Assembly (NCBI GenBank): GCA_026874595.1
Contig: CM049309.1
Location: 48,096,079 to 48,160,078 of the forward strand
Length of the DNA stretch: 64,000 nucleotides
Source of the DNA: Sipunculus nudus
Lineage: Eukaryota; Annelida; Sipuncula; Golfingiida; Sipunculidae
Reading direction: 5' to 3'
The notes under the pieces are model-generated. The model did not search any database. It saw only the letters and a list, made by a program, of their open reading frames with translations, and was not told the DNA's origin. Positions 1 through 12,360 of this stretch are shown here, piece by piece. Positions within the stretch are counted from its first letter, which is position 1; each line of letters begins with the position of its first letter. The translations under genes and the position numbers were made by a program.

Positions 1-711
1 TTCGTATATATACAATATAAAAACGAGATACGAAAACCGAAAAATCATCAAACGAACAAAAAAAATCACACTCTTCGTATTTTACAGAGTGAAAACAGTA
101 GAAGTTTAGATATATACATCTAACAAAAAAGTTATTTATCAACTTAAGAGTTACAATAAACTTATTTATACCAGATTTTTCTTGTACAACATTTTAAAGC
201 CTGTACTAAACAATTCTTATTCAGATTGGAAAGGCAACACAGTTCTATACACCAATCAGTTATCTCTATATATCAAAACTATCCATGCCATCACAGTTAG
301 CATAACTCCTGTGTCATTCATGTTGTCAAATAGTCGTAAGCTGCATGGGGCTGATAGAGGCGGCTTAATAGCTCTCCTCAAGAACTTTGAAGTTGAGATA
401 TCCCCCGCTTCGTACGTACTCCAAAGTCCCACTTTTCTTGTCTCGGACTTCCTGTACTTGGACTTCTAGTAAGTCTTTACTTTGTTGGCTGATAGTAACT
501 TAACCTGCAGCTGCAAGAGTTTCGCCTCATCATGAAGTTTCGGGATCAGGAGGTACTGAGAGAGGAGTGTTCTTGATGACCTTGGAGTTTATCCGCCGAT
601 GCCAGCCTTCACATCCGTTGTTCGTTCTTATGGACATGGTGCATACTTATGCATATATATATAATTTGTTCACTATTCATTCTTGACATCGAGCAGTTCA
701 GGTTAGGGTAC
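1..711. other. non-coding AT-rich stretch, no gene seen
   Basis: No recognisable domain, RNA gene or repeat unit. The short open frames on both strands look like chance. A 69-codon minus-strand frame at 256-465 was considered and not called. The part at 490-640 is less AT-rich but shows no splice-bounded exon I can defend. Confidence 0.5.
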
Positions 712-815
712 CCACACATAAACAGACTGTGTACACTATAACTAGATCAAAGCTCTTTGACTTTGATCTTGATGAGTTTGCAAGAAGCTCAGTGCTGGCT
801 TTATTAATTAAAGGA

Positions 816-867
<52 letters not shown>

Positions 868-997
868 CTTTCATTATTTTATCGGTCTATCATCCACACA
901 TAAACAGACTGTGTACACTATAACTAGATCAAAGCTCTTTGACTTTGATCTTGATGAGTTTGCAAGAAGCTCAGTGCTGGCTTTATTAATTAAAGGA

Positions 998-1063
<66 letters not shown>

Positions 1064-1091
1064 CTTTCATTATTTTATCGGTCTATCATCC
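712..1091. repeat. tandem duplication of a 182-bp segment, each copy with a (CT)n tract
   Basis: A segment beginning CCACACATAAACAGACTG at 712 starts again at 894, nearly identical through to the shared tail AATCTTTCATTATTTTATCG. Each copy contains a pure CT array: 819-864 (46 bp) in the first and 1001-1060 (60 bp) in the second. Outside the CT tract the copies look identical, so the duplication is young and the CT lengths have diverged since. An identical short open frame appears in both copies as a by-product of the duplication and is not a gene. Confidence 0.93.
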
Positions 1092-1490
1092 ATTCTTTCT
1101 TTCATTAATTCATTCAATCTTTCTTTTATTCAATCTGTCTATCATTCATTCTTTCTTTCATTCATTCCTCCAATCTTTCTTTCATTATTTTTTTCATTCA
1201 TTCTTTCTTTCATTCATTCTTTCCTACCTTAATTCATTCAATCTTTCATTTATTTTGTCTTTATATCATCCATTCGTTCTTTCATAAATTCATTCCATCT
1301 TTCTTCCATTAAATCTTTTTATAATTCATTCTTTCTTTCATTAATTCATTCAATCTCACTCAATCTTTCATTCATTTTGTCATTTTTGTCAATCTTTCTT
1401 TCATTCAATCTGTCTATCATTCAACCTTTCTTTCGTTCTTTCATTTATTTAATCTTTCATTCATGCTGTCTTTCTTTCATTCTTCATCTC
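1091..1490. repeat. degenerate TTCA/TTCT tetranucleotide array
   Basis: About 400 bp of imperfect four-base repeats such as CATTCTTTCTTTCATT and AATCTTTC, almost free of G on this strand. It directly follows the duplicated CT segment, so the two arrays make one continuous pyrimidine-rich tract of roughly 700 bp. No coding potential. Confidence 0.85.
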
Positions 1491-1709
1491 ACACAGACGT
1501 ATACTTAAATAAACGATCAAATGCACAAACTTTAGAATTATTTATAAATTAAGATTAAGACGATATGTGGTGAATGATTAATGAGGGAGAGAATGAAAAA
1601 GATGGAGAGAGAGAGGGAACAATAATGCGTGCATGAAGTAATAATGTTTTAATAATTAGCATTAACATCGTTTGATGATGGAACATAGACATTTGACAAC
1701 GACATCATA

Positions 1710-1850
1710 AGTCCGATCGAGGTCTGAACAGGTCCGATATAGTGGTCCGAGATGGTACGGAATGTGGTCCGAGATCGTCGACCGGGTGGTCCGAGTTTGT
1801 ACTAAGTGGTCCGACTTCGTGTGAACCGAGATGTAAAAGGTCCGAGATCT
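1710..1850. repeat. degenerate GTCCGA-centred short tandem repeat
   Basis: GTCCGA occurs at 1711, 1732, 1745, 1767, 1789, 1809 and 1840, with a variant ACCGAG at 1825. The usual spacing is 20-22 bp and the fuller unit is GTGGTCCGAGAT followed by variable sequence. It looks like an old minisatellite of about seven units. The CpG-containing core is kept while the linkers vary. Confidence 0.7.
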
Positions 1851-3339
1851 CCAGAAAGCATACCAGACTTGCAATGAAATAGAGACTGGGAAAATGATAC
1901 TGATATTCGTTGATCAGGAATTCAACAGATAGGGATATATACGCAGTAAAAATCAATAATATATATATATTTATATATATACACATGCATTCAATTGGCT
2001 TAATTGGGTGTTGCATGGAATTTCGAAATGAGGACCCCGCGGATCGATCCGGAATAGTGAAATAAATATAGAATTGTTATGACTTCTGTGGACAGAATGT
2101 AAAACTCACTTAGTGGTCACCGTCATAAATAGGTGACAGTTTTTGACAGTTATTTTCTTTCTCATTCCCATTTATATTGATAATTAATTGCCTCCATGCA
2201 TATACAGTGGACACCTCAATATATATTGTGCAGTTTGGCCCTTATAGATGTTTCACTGCGTCTTGAAACTGTTGCTTATACATGGGAATATATGATAATA
2301 TTCTATGCCCTCCACAATGTCTGTGACATTATTAATTCGCTGATATTACATGCAGACACAAGCTGTACACGATACTGAGTGCTTGAGTGTGCGTGGCAGG
2401 GGACATCTCCGGCCTTTAATTGGCCAAATGAAGTGCCGTCGCATGGCTTAGCACCTTAACGTTAAAACGCTATTTATGTCACTGTATGCGGTGTTAATGT
2501 GCAGACAGACAAGGTAGAGTATACACGCATACAGGGGTGCATGGTCACTATGGCTTTCACTTAAATCAGGTAAAGCATTTGTTCTGTTCACTGTCGTATT
2601 AAGTGTAAATTTTAATATCCTGTATATAGTTTATTATATAATATAGTAACCGAGCAAAACCTCCTAAATCATAAACTGCACGTTCGAATTATCAGTGGCC
2701 GTTATGTCCCGCCGGAATTATTTTGTTACGAAATATCCTCGGTCGAAACATCCGTGCGACTTATGTTTCACAGAGGATGGATACTTGGATGAATAAATGC
2801 AGGGACCGTATACGAACAAATTTAACCCGGGAATCTGTCTATATAGATTTTGTATAATTATAGCTAAATTCGCTGAATAACCCTGTTCACTTAACTGAGG
2901 ATATAAATATAGCTGAAATCCAGAGCAAAGAATATTATCTGATTTTTTTTTTATACTTTATTATTTAACTTATTATTAGGATCACAGAAACAACAGGCTA
3001 TAATGTATAACAATTTATGATCCAACATTTAGACAGCCTGACGGCGAAAAAGCCCTCCTTTGCAATTTTTTTTTTGTCTCAAGCGTTTTTATGCCGGAAT
3101 TTCATATGCTGGATTTTCAATGTCTTAATCCAAAAACTCGTGTCCTGTAAGCTCTACATTCATTCAGACTGATGTAAATTTATGTCATAAGCATGCGTAT
3201 AAATTTATACATATTAACGTTCCTTGTATGTGCGTGTGTGTGTGTGTGTTCAACGGGATTTATCAAGGAAGCTTATAGTTTGATTGACAGGTCTGAGTGT
3301 ACGGAGCAATAATTCAGCGACACGAAGACTAAACTAGAC
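1851..3339. other. non-coding stretch, no gene seen
   Basis: Mostly AT-rich. A somewhat more complex patch near 2380-2530 (TCTCCGGCCTTTAATTGGCC and following) could be a small conserved non-coding element. A short GT run sits at about 3231-3248. No repeat family or exon recognised. Confidence 0.45.
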
Positions 3340-3790
3340 TCATTGACCTTATTTTGTATGTTTGTGCCGCGAGCTGAGAGCCCTAATTCAAAGAAGAGCG
3401 GTAATTGGTCCCAATGAAATCACACGTCAGTCCAAATCCAAATGGCGTCAGTGAGAAGTAGTGTGGCGGGCCTCTCGACAAATTTCCTAATCACATCTTG
3501 CGTATCAGCGTTAGAACACAGGGGATACCCCGACTGCAAGTCTCCCACGCACGCACTTTACAAACACTTCCTTATTTTTGTGCTCTTTGTGAAGAAACAC
3601 GGAAATTTGTTTGGCGTCAGGGACCAGGCCGCCAAATTGTTACTAGTATACTGGACGTTCGTACCCGGTAGGTACCCTTTCGCACCAGGGATCATTCCTT
3701 TAAACATTACCGCATTTAAGCACACAGCTTTTTGATACTGCGCACTATGTCCCTCCTATGTTTACCCGCCCTGCCCCCTGCGACGCAAGT
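3340..3790. other. GC-balanced complex island of unknown role
   Basis: Higher complexity and more CpG than the flanks. It includes an open frame at 3442-3735 on the plus strand (97 codons) with no recognisable domain, signal peptide or splice context. I treat the frame as chance and the island as a weak candidate for a conserved non-coding element. Confidence 0.25.
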
Positions 3791-4727
3791 CTAAATATTT
3801 GTAACTGTGTGCTAAGGTACATTACATTAAGGATTGTACTGGCTTTGTATTGTAGCCGGGTGATATTACGGAACTCCATCAACTGTGCTTTCATGGAAAT
3901 GTCTTTCCGTATTTTTGTTTAAATGTTATAATTATATATTATACATATTGTGAGAACCCTCAAAATGTTGACATAATTTCTATTCAACTCAATATTCGGA
4001 AATAACTGACAAGGGGTAAAATAAATGCTATATTCATGGATAAAATAACCAAAACTGTTTCAATAATAAGTACATGCAGGCTGCCTCAGTCCAATTATAC
4101 TGCCATTGTGCATGTATGTACACCAATAGCCCATGCCAGCTGTTGGACAACTTTTTGTTGGTTCTTTTTGCGTCCATGCAAACACGTTATAGCATTCCAA
4201 ATGTATTAGCGCTTGCGCGATACGCACTGGTATATGACAAGGTATTCAGAGACTTTGTTGTAAATTTTCAAAGATCACATATACACACATGCGCAAACGT
4301 TCCCTTTCCAATGCTTCGCTGAAACAGGGGCACAAATAGACATTTTCATTGTGTTACACGAACGAACATATATAATTACATATTTTATTGTCATTCCTAA
4401 CCCAATCATGCTAGTATATGGTCTTGTGGATATTTGCAGCATACATTAACATGAAACAATACACTGCGTGGAGGTATAACATTATACCGCCAAGACAATA
4501 TGTAATATTTCACTGTATATGCTCACTCTGTGTGAAGGGTAGTACACGTATGCGCTTTGCGTTCCATTTCGCACACGCGTGGACATAAATAAAAACGTGT
4601 ACAGAAACTAGAGTAACAGCTGCTGCCTATAGACTGACAAACAGTTCGTAATTTTATTTGCCACGATAGAAATATGTAAAACAACTGCAGCATCATGCCT
4701 CCAGAAGCGTCCCCATATGGGGCATTG

Positions 4728-4731
<4 letters not shown>
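3791..4731. other. non-coding AT-rich stretch
   Basis: No repeat unit, RNA gene or exon recognised. Confidence 0.45.

Positions 4732-4800
<69 letters not shown>
4732..4800. repeat. (TA)n microsatellite, 69 bp
   Basis: Pure alternating TA. Open frames reading poly Tyr-Ile across it are artefacts. Confidence 0.97.
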
Positions 4801-4802
<2 letters not shown>

Positions 4803-6379
4803 TACTGTTTAAATTACAATCGAAGAAGAAAAGTACTAAATTCCTCTAAGCATTATATTCTCTTTTATAATTTCGTCGTGGTCGGCTTGACTCTTTTTAT
4901 AGATGTTTCTTGTTTTGTCGGCTTTCAATGACACCTTATTTGACGTATTGATTATCCTAATGCCTTTTTTCAGTGTAGATTGGAAATGATTGTTTGCTTT
5001 TCTAAATTGGATGGTTTCTACCATGTGGAGAACGTCACGCTCGAATTCTACTATTTCTTGATCTGGGATGGTGACCGTTTTGACTTCAAACCAAAGTGTC
5101 ATCTTCACCTTATAGGAGTGAAACTCGTACTTGTAACAGAATGCTTTAACGTGTTTAATTCTCAGACAGTCTCCAAGATTACCCTAAATAACATTTCTGG
5201 CCGACAGTAATGACATAAATTAATATTTCTATCTTAAACATAAAGCAATATATCATGTCCCAGCTGTGAAGACTAAACAAGAATTATTTCAATGATTATA
5301 TTCCTTTTAATTTATACCTTGTTTTCTAAATGTACAGATGATGTCTCTGTTGACTGGTAATAAGGTGAATAAGTTACATCTTCATTCGGTTGTTCTCAAT
5401 GATAAATGTGTGTGAAGCGTTTCATCAAGGAGCGCATCCTATCGATTGCATTTGGTAATATTAAAGCTTCCCCCTATTTAGGACAGGCTTATAAAGGTTG
5501 ATCAGTTTACTTCTACATTATTCTACATTCTACAATTTTTCCTTTTCCTTTCTTATTTTTGACCTTGACCTAATTTCCAAGGTCGTATATGCCATAGCCG
5601 ATTCCCCATTATCGCTCAGGTGCGGGTATCAGGATTTAGAGGCTTCCGGTGATCGATTGGCGATTGCAAACGTCTGCCATCTTAATATTTAATTTTTTTA
5701 GATATTGTCATCTTCTTAAATGCCCAATGTTTTCAATCTCTTCCCAACTTCCACATATGTTTACAGATTTATGGTGCAGATATTTGTGTTAATTGTAACT
5801 CTATTTGTGGGGGTACTTTGAACAACTGTAAATTAAATAATACATATATATAGTCATCATCAGTTTTGTCAAATTGTGTGATCATGTTCCAAGTTTTACA
5901 GAATAGGCACAAAGTTAGAAAAGTTCACCTTCACGCGTGACCTTGACCCAGTAACCTACCGTAAATGCTCCGCACTTGACACCTGTGTGGGGTATCAGGT
6001 GGACGCCTCACTGCTGGAGAAGAAAACATGGACGGTGGCACGTCGGTGGCACACTGAGGATACAGAAGATGGTCCTGGCGTGGGTATGGTGACCTGACTG
6101 CTGAGTGCGTAATACTTAATGAGTCGTGGCTAGCTGTTGCAACCCTCCAATTCCTTATCGCCAGGGCATGTAAAGACTGATAAACCTCTCTTAGACGACA
6201 CAGGGGGTCTCTGCTATAACGTATACTACAGTTTCAAATTATGTTTTTTTTGTTGGTTGTATACAAGATATTTGATAACATAAATAAATATGCACCCAGA
6301 AACTTTCGTGTTTTTTTCCCCACTGCATTGCTTGCTTGCACGTATAAATTAATAGATTCTCTGTTTTAACTTTCATGTT

Positions 6380-6383
<4 letters not shown>
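4801..6383. other. non-coding stretch with traces of GACCTTGACC-type repeat
   Basis: TTTTGACCTTGACCTAAT occurs near 5558 and GTGACCTTGACCC near 5938. These phrases are characteristic of the repeats at 30.1 and 38.9 kb, so fragments of that family may lie here. The remainder is AT-rich without recognised genes. Confidence 0.4.

Positions 6384-6453
<70 letters not shown>
6384..6453. repeat. compound (AC)n(TA)n microsatellite
   Basis: AC repeats at about 6384-6411 run directly into TA repeats to 6453. Confidence 0.96.
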
Positions 6454-6457
<4 letters not shown>

Positions 6458-6584
6458 CTTCAACAGTTCAGGCCTCGTACATGTTTATATTTATCCTTCT
6501 CCGAGAAACCGTGTCCATATGTAACTATATATAAATAAGAACCACTGAACGAATTAACTCTTTGACTATATATATATGATATGG

Positions 6585-6589
<5 letters not shown>

Positions 6590-6661
<72 letters not shown>
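6590..6661. repeat. (TA)n microsatellite with one phase break
   Basis: Alternating AT/TA over about 72 bp, interrupted once near 6629 by an AA step that shifts the phase. Confidence 0.96.
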
Positions 6662-6665
<4 letters not shown>

Positions 6666-7063
6666 CAAGTCTGGTGCATGATATATGTGACCTATCGGTG
6701 GCTCTTAATGTCGTGTCATACAATGGAGATCCCTGAGTGTCACCGATGACGATATAGCACGGTGCGGGGCCACCTCACCCCCATCATTTTGTGTGTAACA
6801 GAAATACATCACGTCAGAGGCCCGGATCTTTAGTCCTGATCACTTCCCTCGGAAAAGCCATCTGAGATAACATGCACGGCGCCGGAAGCTGTCTGTATAT
6901 CTGGATACTGACACGGTTAAATGACTCTTTCTTATCTTTATTTTTGTCTGAACTTACTAAAGTGATTAATTTGCCTATCCTTCATACAAAAGTTTGTTTT
7001 GATGCATGAACAGTCTCTTGGTATGTTATATGAGTAATCAGTGTTTTATAGGCTCTAGTTGGT

Positions 7064-7099
7064 CAAATACATAGATCTATAAAGTAAGCTATGTATTTG
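7064..7099. repeat. inverted repeat, 11-bp perfect arms
   Basis: CAAATACATAG at 7064-7074 pairs with CTATGTATTTG at 7089-7099 around a 14-base loop. It may be a relic of a small TIR element or a chance AT-rich hairpin. Confidence 0.7.
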
Positions 7100-7347
7100 G
7101 TCGTAAGACATAAAGGTCCTTTATATGGTCGTGCTACAAAAGAAAGCCTTGCCGAATGCTTAATTATAAAGCAGTATATAACAGTATATAATTAATGGCT
7201 AAAGCGAATATATGTGATAATGTAAGATTTATAAACTTCGGGCAGGCTTTGCTGTGAATGAATTTGAACCGCGGGTAACAGGACGGAACCAATGAATACA
7301 TGCAAATGATGCGAATGAGGTTTATCGTTTCGGAGTTCGTACGTGTG

Positions 7348-7369
7348 ATACGTATACATGTATACGTAT
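7348..7369. repeat. 22-bp perfect palindrome
   Basis: ATACGTATACA is followed immediately by its reverse complement, centred between 7358 and 7359. No function recognised. Confidence 0.85.
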
Positions 7370-7594
7370 ATAATGTATCGTTTTTATCATTTATTTCAGT
7401 TCTGTCTCGTTTCATATACAGACAGCGCACCAGCTCAGTATGTAAACATATATAAAGGACATATATCAATTACATTTAAAAGAAACTAAATGCGAATCAA
7501 TTGTCACGCACCAGAGTTTATTATATAACATGAAGGCAGTATGTACATATGTTAGTTCCCCTCTACGGTATTTAAATGATTAGCTACCGTTTTT

Positions 7595-7623
7595 AGCTCA
7601 GCTGACTGTAAGTCATCTGAGCT
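7595..7623. other. terminal hairpin of the modular element
   Basis: Arms of 13 bases (7595-7607 and 7611-7623) pair with a single mismatch around a GTA loop. The element at 20794 has the same left arm but a shortened right arm (AGTCATC), so its hairpin is eroded. Confidence 0.8.
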
Positions 7624-9440
7624 ATAGCGACCACTCTTTGTCCGTTTCCGTCCGGCCGTCTGTCCGTTAACAGGGAACAAATCGCAACCACTGGACCTGG
7701 AATCTTCTAACTTTACATCCAGAGAGGTCCATGAAAAGTCTCAATGGAAACTTGGAATTAGGTTTCTGTTACCCAAATTCTTCAGGCTATGGGGCTCCGA
7801 AGTACCCATCAGAATAATGAAAAATTTGATACAAAGCTCAAGAATCTGAACAACTATTGCATTGATCACCATGATTCTTTGCATGGATATTGGTCATGGA
7901 ATGTTTCATCAGTTTCTGCAGACTGGTGGCGCCATCTGTATTTTTCGATTTTTTACTATTTTTTCTCTGTTTTTGAGACCCTAAAAGATGTGGTCATCTG
8001 TTAACAGGGCACAAATTGTAATGACTGGACCTAGAATCTTGTATCTTGACATGCAGGAACGCCGATGAAAAAATCTCCTTGGAAACTTGAAATTAGGTCT
8101 CTGTCAACCATATTGTCCGAGCTATTGGGCCCAGAATTATTCCCCAGAATAACAAAAAATTTGATGCAAAAGCTCTAGTATCTAAACAACTTGTGCATTG
8201 ATCGGCATGATTCTTTGCATGCATATGATTCATGGAGTGTTTCCTCTGTTTCTGCAGACTGGTGGCGCCACCTGGACTTTTTCGAATTTTAACGTATTTA
8301 TATCTTTATTTTTTAGACCTTCAAAGATGTGGTCCTCTGTTAACGGGGCACAAAGCCTAACCATTTGACTTGGAAATTTCTTTCTTGGCATCCCAGGAGG
8401 TCCATATAAAATCTCCATTGACCCCTGAAATTAGGTCTCTGTCATCCATATTGTCCGAGCTAAGGGGCTCAGAAGAACCCCCCCCCCCCGAATTACTAAA
8501 AATTTGATACAAAAGCTCTAGTATCTAAACAACTAGTGCATTGATCGGCATGATTTTAAGACCCGTAAAGATGTGGTAATCTGTTAACAGGGCACAAATC
8601 GTAACCCCTGGACCTGGAATCTTCTAACTTTACATCCAGAGAGGTCCATGAAAAAGTCTCAATGGAAACTTGGAATTAGGTCTCTTAGGACTTTAAACAA
8701 ATTCAACACATTTTTCTCTATTTTATAGACCTTCAAAGATGCGGTCGTCCTCTAACAGGGCACAAATTGTAACCATTGGTCTTAGAATCTTCTAACACGA
8801 CATCCAGGAAGGTTTGTGAAAAATATCCTTAGAAACTTGAAATTAGGTCTCTGTTACCCATATTCTTTGAGCTATGCATGGGGCTTATAAAAAACCCCAG
8901 CATAAAAATTTGATACCAAAGCAGGGCACAAATCATAACCATTGGACCTGGAATCTTCTAACTTTAAATACAGGGAGGTCCATGAAAAGTCTTTTTGGAA
9001 ACATGAAATTAGGTCTCGGTTACCCATATTTTCTGAGCTATGGGGCTTATAAGCACCCCTCAGAATGATTGAAAATTTTATACCAAAGTAGGGCACAAAT
9101 CATAACCATTTGGCCCAGAAACTTCTAACTTGACATCCTGAGAGGCCCTCAAAAGTTCTCCCCAGAAACCTGAAATTTGGTCACTGTGACCTATATTCTC
9201 AGAGTTTTGGGGTACGTTTGAGCACCCCAGAATTAATGCAAAATACACACAAATTTCCAGATTTCTCAGGAAAGGCTGGTTGCATTGTCATCAGATTTGT
9301 TGTGCTTATGATTCTTGATGAACTTAAGCTAAGACGCATAAACAATGATGCCACCTACATTATCTTAATTAGTTGCCTGTGCAAGGACATATTGTCAACG
9401 TGTCAGTCGGCTGAGCGTCATTACTCATGGGTCACTTGTT
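7595..9440 (+). mobile_element. modular non-autonomous element with AGCTCAGCTGA / CTGAGCG ends
   Basis: The left end carries AGCTCAGCTGACT folding back on AGTCATCTGAGCT. The right end carries GGCTGAGCGTCATTACTC then GGGTCACTTGTT. Inside, a module starting (CTGTTA)ACAGGGCACAAAT recurs at about 7668, 8000, 8337, 8581, 8755, 8923 and 9091. The early spacing is about 335 bp and the later spacing about 170 bp, as if a long module lost its second half. Long modules contain a CTGCAGACTGGTGGCGCCA block. No transposase frame is present, so any mobility would depend on proteins supplied elsewhere. The organisation recalls molluscan modular repeats such as the pearl family and Helitron-derived elements, but this specific classification is inference. 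Confidence 0.82.
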
Positions 9441-10079
9441 ATATCAAATAGTTGACCAGACTAGGCCTACATAGCACTTTTCCCTTTGACTTCCTTTTCA
9501 AATGCACATATGCATGCTGATGCCGATATTAAGATTAAATCTTGTTGCCCCTTTTCCCTTCGTGGAAAATAACAATATATTGTTTCAAGAGTATATATGT
9601 GAATTCTTATTATCTGACACGTTTCATTCTTAATGTTTGATATCCTTTTGATCATTTATTAGCTCCGGTTTAATGTATGTTTCACCATTTTATAAGGGGA
9701 CCGTCCTTCGAAAACCTCCAATATATATCTGTTCCACATATAATTAACCATTTAAATTATACAAATTCAGTGAATTTCAGTGAACCCAAATAGAGCTACA
9801 CAAAAAAAACCCGAAAAATTCATGAATCTTGTATGAATTTTTTCAATGATTATAGATTCTATATATCAAAATTTCCGTGAATGATAAAACATCCATGCAT
9901 GCTCTGAAGCTCTCGGCAGTTAATATAGGCCATATGTATGTACACTGTTAAAGTCCCCTTGTATCGCCATAGGATTTTGTTTGTCCCTTATCTATATTTC
10001 TCATGTTAATTTAAATTATCTATGTAAAGGCCATTTCCGAATAATAAACTCCTTTAAACAATTCATTTAGGTACTTTCG
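9441..10079. other. non-coding AT-rich stretch
   Basis: No repeat family, RNA or exon recognised. Confidence 0.45.
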
Positions 10080-10730
10080 TATTCCAAGAAGACGGCTCAA
10101 GTTTCCTTTCGATTTACTGCGGGCCTAACGCGGTTCGTTTAACGTCACACGACGCCGACGGACGCGGCGACGCCGGGGGCCTCCGAGTGCGTTATAATCT
10201 ATACATGCACCTTCCGGCACGTGACGCCCGGACCGACCTGTTAACAAGAGAAGTTGTTTATCTGAACCGTCATTATAAATCATAAGTCAAGTCCGGTCGT
10301 GTTCGGTCCAGACCATAAACACAGAGATTGCCTTATCACTGGCGCCCATCAAGGGTTGGCTCTATAGCGTTATATTGTTAGCGAAGGCCGAGGCGGCAAA
10401 GCAATGGGTCCGCGCTTGACTTGTTGCCGTATATATTAATGAAAATTGTGGTGTACATATACACTGTTATCGATAACGATCCGGCATGATGGTATCAGGC
10501 CGCCTTGAAAAAAGTTCCTGGCGCCTAGGTAACATATGATTTTCTTTCAATACAGTACAGCAGTCAATAAGTGTGCGGATCACCAGAATCCGTCTATACA
10601 ACGCAGTAATAACAGTAATTGACAGTACACACATCCTGCGACTTACAACCTGGCGCCACACAGCGCCCCACACACCCCAAGCATGGCGACATCCACGGCC
10701 GGGCCCTTTATCAAACAATTACGTATAATA
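10080..10730. promoter_or_regulatory. CpG-rich complex island, candidate regulatory element
   Basis: A sharp rise in GC and CpG over the AT-rich flanks, densest at about 10125-10215 (ACGACGCCGACGGACGCGGC). It contains CACGTG-like GGCACGTGACG, TTATCGATAA-type and TGTTTAT-type words. There is no long frame with a recognisable domain; an 83-codon minus-strand frame at 10467-10718 has no features. The same profile is seen in enhancers or orphan CpG islands. A non-coding first exon cannot be excluded. Confidence 0.3.
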
Positions 10731-11098
10731 ATTTTTTCATTATTTATTTAACGTGAGTCATATGCACATTTTGGTTTCACATGGCAAGCAAATGCGTTTG
10801 CGTCGGCCCCACATATATTATTATTACGCCAGTCCGACATTTATAGTTGTGTCACGAAACAACGGAAAAGCCGGGGTGTGTACAGTTATGTGGCCGATGA
10901 CACCCTAAGATTATACTTGTACCCATACAATTTCATGAGGTCACCATGGTACTTTCTCTTGTATATGCAATGATACCCTTTTTCCATGCAATATGGTAAA
11001 TGTTACTCATGATGCATAGCAACTCGCGTGGGAAATATACATATATCACTGGATGCGAGATATGCAAATAAGCAACAGTTGCACGCAGGGATATATTA

Positions 11099-11216
<118 letters not shown>

Positions 11217-11224
11217 ACGGAGTG

Positions 11225-11505
11225 TAATTCAGGGGAAAATCCAGGATCTTAGAGGGGGTGGGGGGTGGGGTGGGGGGTCTAAACACCCTTGTACAGGTAA
11301 GCAAGTGTGCAGGGTGTGCCAGTACATGTTATACACGTTTATCTCTCGCATTAAAAATATGTAGGCTAGAAAATGCGCGAGACTCAAATACTGGCTTTAC
11401 TTATCGGAAAATTGAGCGAATATCATTTCATTTTCCCAGATTTTTTAAAGGCCGAAATAGAGGGGGCACGCGCCCCTCTAAATCCGTCCCTGGAATTCTC
11501 AGCAC
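11225..11505. mobile_element. probable MITE of the 'GGATCCGCCACTG' type, diverged
   Basis: The left side reads ATCCAGGATCTTAGAGGGGG with a G-run, and the right side reads GGGGGCACGCGCCCCTCTAA then ATCCGTCCCTGGAA. This gives imperfect inverted ends rich in G on one side and C on the other. The phrasing matches a widespread invertebrate repeat whose ends read as GGATCC next to G/C runs; a second example lies at 23428-23526. Exact ends are uncertain. Confidence 0.5.
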
Positions 11506-12360
11506 ATGCCTGTATATCCATTCGCGACGGTGAAGATCTTAAGAAACGCGTAAATCTATAGCGCGGCGTCTGTTGCCTCAAAAGGATTTGTTACGCCTGT
11601 CCCAAGTATACACAAACATCACAAGTTTATGTCACAACAGACAGCTGGTGCAGTTTTATCTGCGACTGATGATTTATAGCTACCGTAAACAATAACGTGA
11701 CGTATATCGGCACACACTGTACGTGCCGAGCAACAAATTTATCAGGCACGATCGTCTATGAAACATTATGGTCTGTATGGCTATAATTAAAGAACCTATT
11801 TAGAAATCTGTAGGAAGGCCAGTTAGCTTTTAATACAAATTAAATTTTAAATCTCTTTCCCTCCCCCCCCCCCCCGTTATTAAAAGAACCTAACAAATTT
11901 CTTTACCTCAATTAAACAAGTTTTTGTGCACAACTGTGTGTCTCCAATGAATAATGTATATACGAACCACAGGTTTTTCGTGTTTTTAGTATAGTATATA
12001 TATAGCTAATGTAATAACTTGATTGCGCAAGTTTTGAATCTATCTATCAGGGCAATAAAATAAAAAAAAAAAAACTCTCATAAATAATAAAAATTAAGAT
12101 AATAAAAAAAAAACAGTTCATTTACATTAAAAGACTTTTACAAAAGAGCATTTTGCATAAATTTTACGGTTTTGCAAAATAATCATAACAAGATGTACAC
12201 ATATAGTGTCAACAGCAAAAAAACTAATGCATTTTCATGTAAAATCAAACATTCATAGCGGGGATAGAAAAAAAATCAAATTATTTAAGGAAAATTGTTC
12301 ATTTGCTAACTTTTCGCCTGTATTGTAGATGGGGAGACATAATTCCTTTTTTAGCAATAA
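11506..12360. other. non-coding AT-rich stretch
   Basis: Contains a poly-C run near 11863-11876 and A-runs near 12061-12110. No gene or repeat family recognised. Confidence 0.45.

Larger units (their letters stand above)
6662..7594. other. non-coding stretch with two inverted repeats
   Basis: The first 250 bases (about 6740-6900) are CpG-containing and more complex, a weak candidate regulatory patch. The rest is AT-rich. It contains the stem-loop at 7064-7099 and the palindrome at 7348-7369, listed separately. Confidence 0.4.

Noticed and set aside
256-465. 69-codon minus-strand open frame considered as a possible exon
   Set aside because: No recognisable domain, and no convincing polypyrimidine acceptor or donor signal; length is within chance for AT-rich DNA.
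4695-4931. Poly Tyr-Ile frames over TA arrays (also near 6239, 11028, 19600, 27399, 51492, 52069 and 56734)
   Set aside because: Microsatellite translation only.
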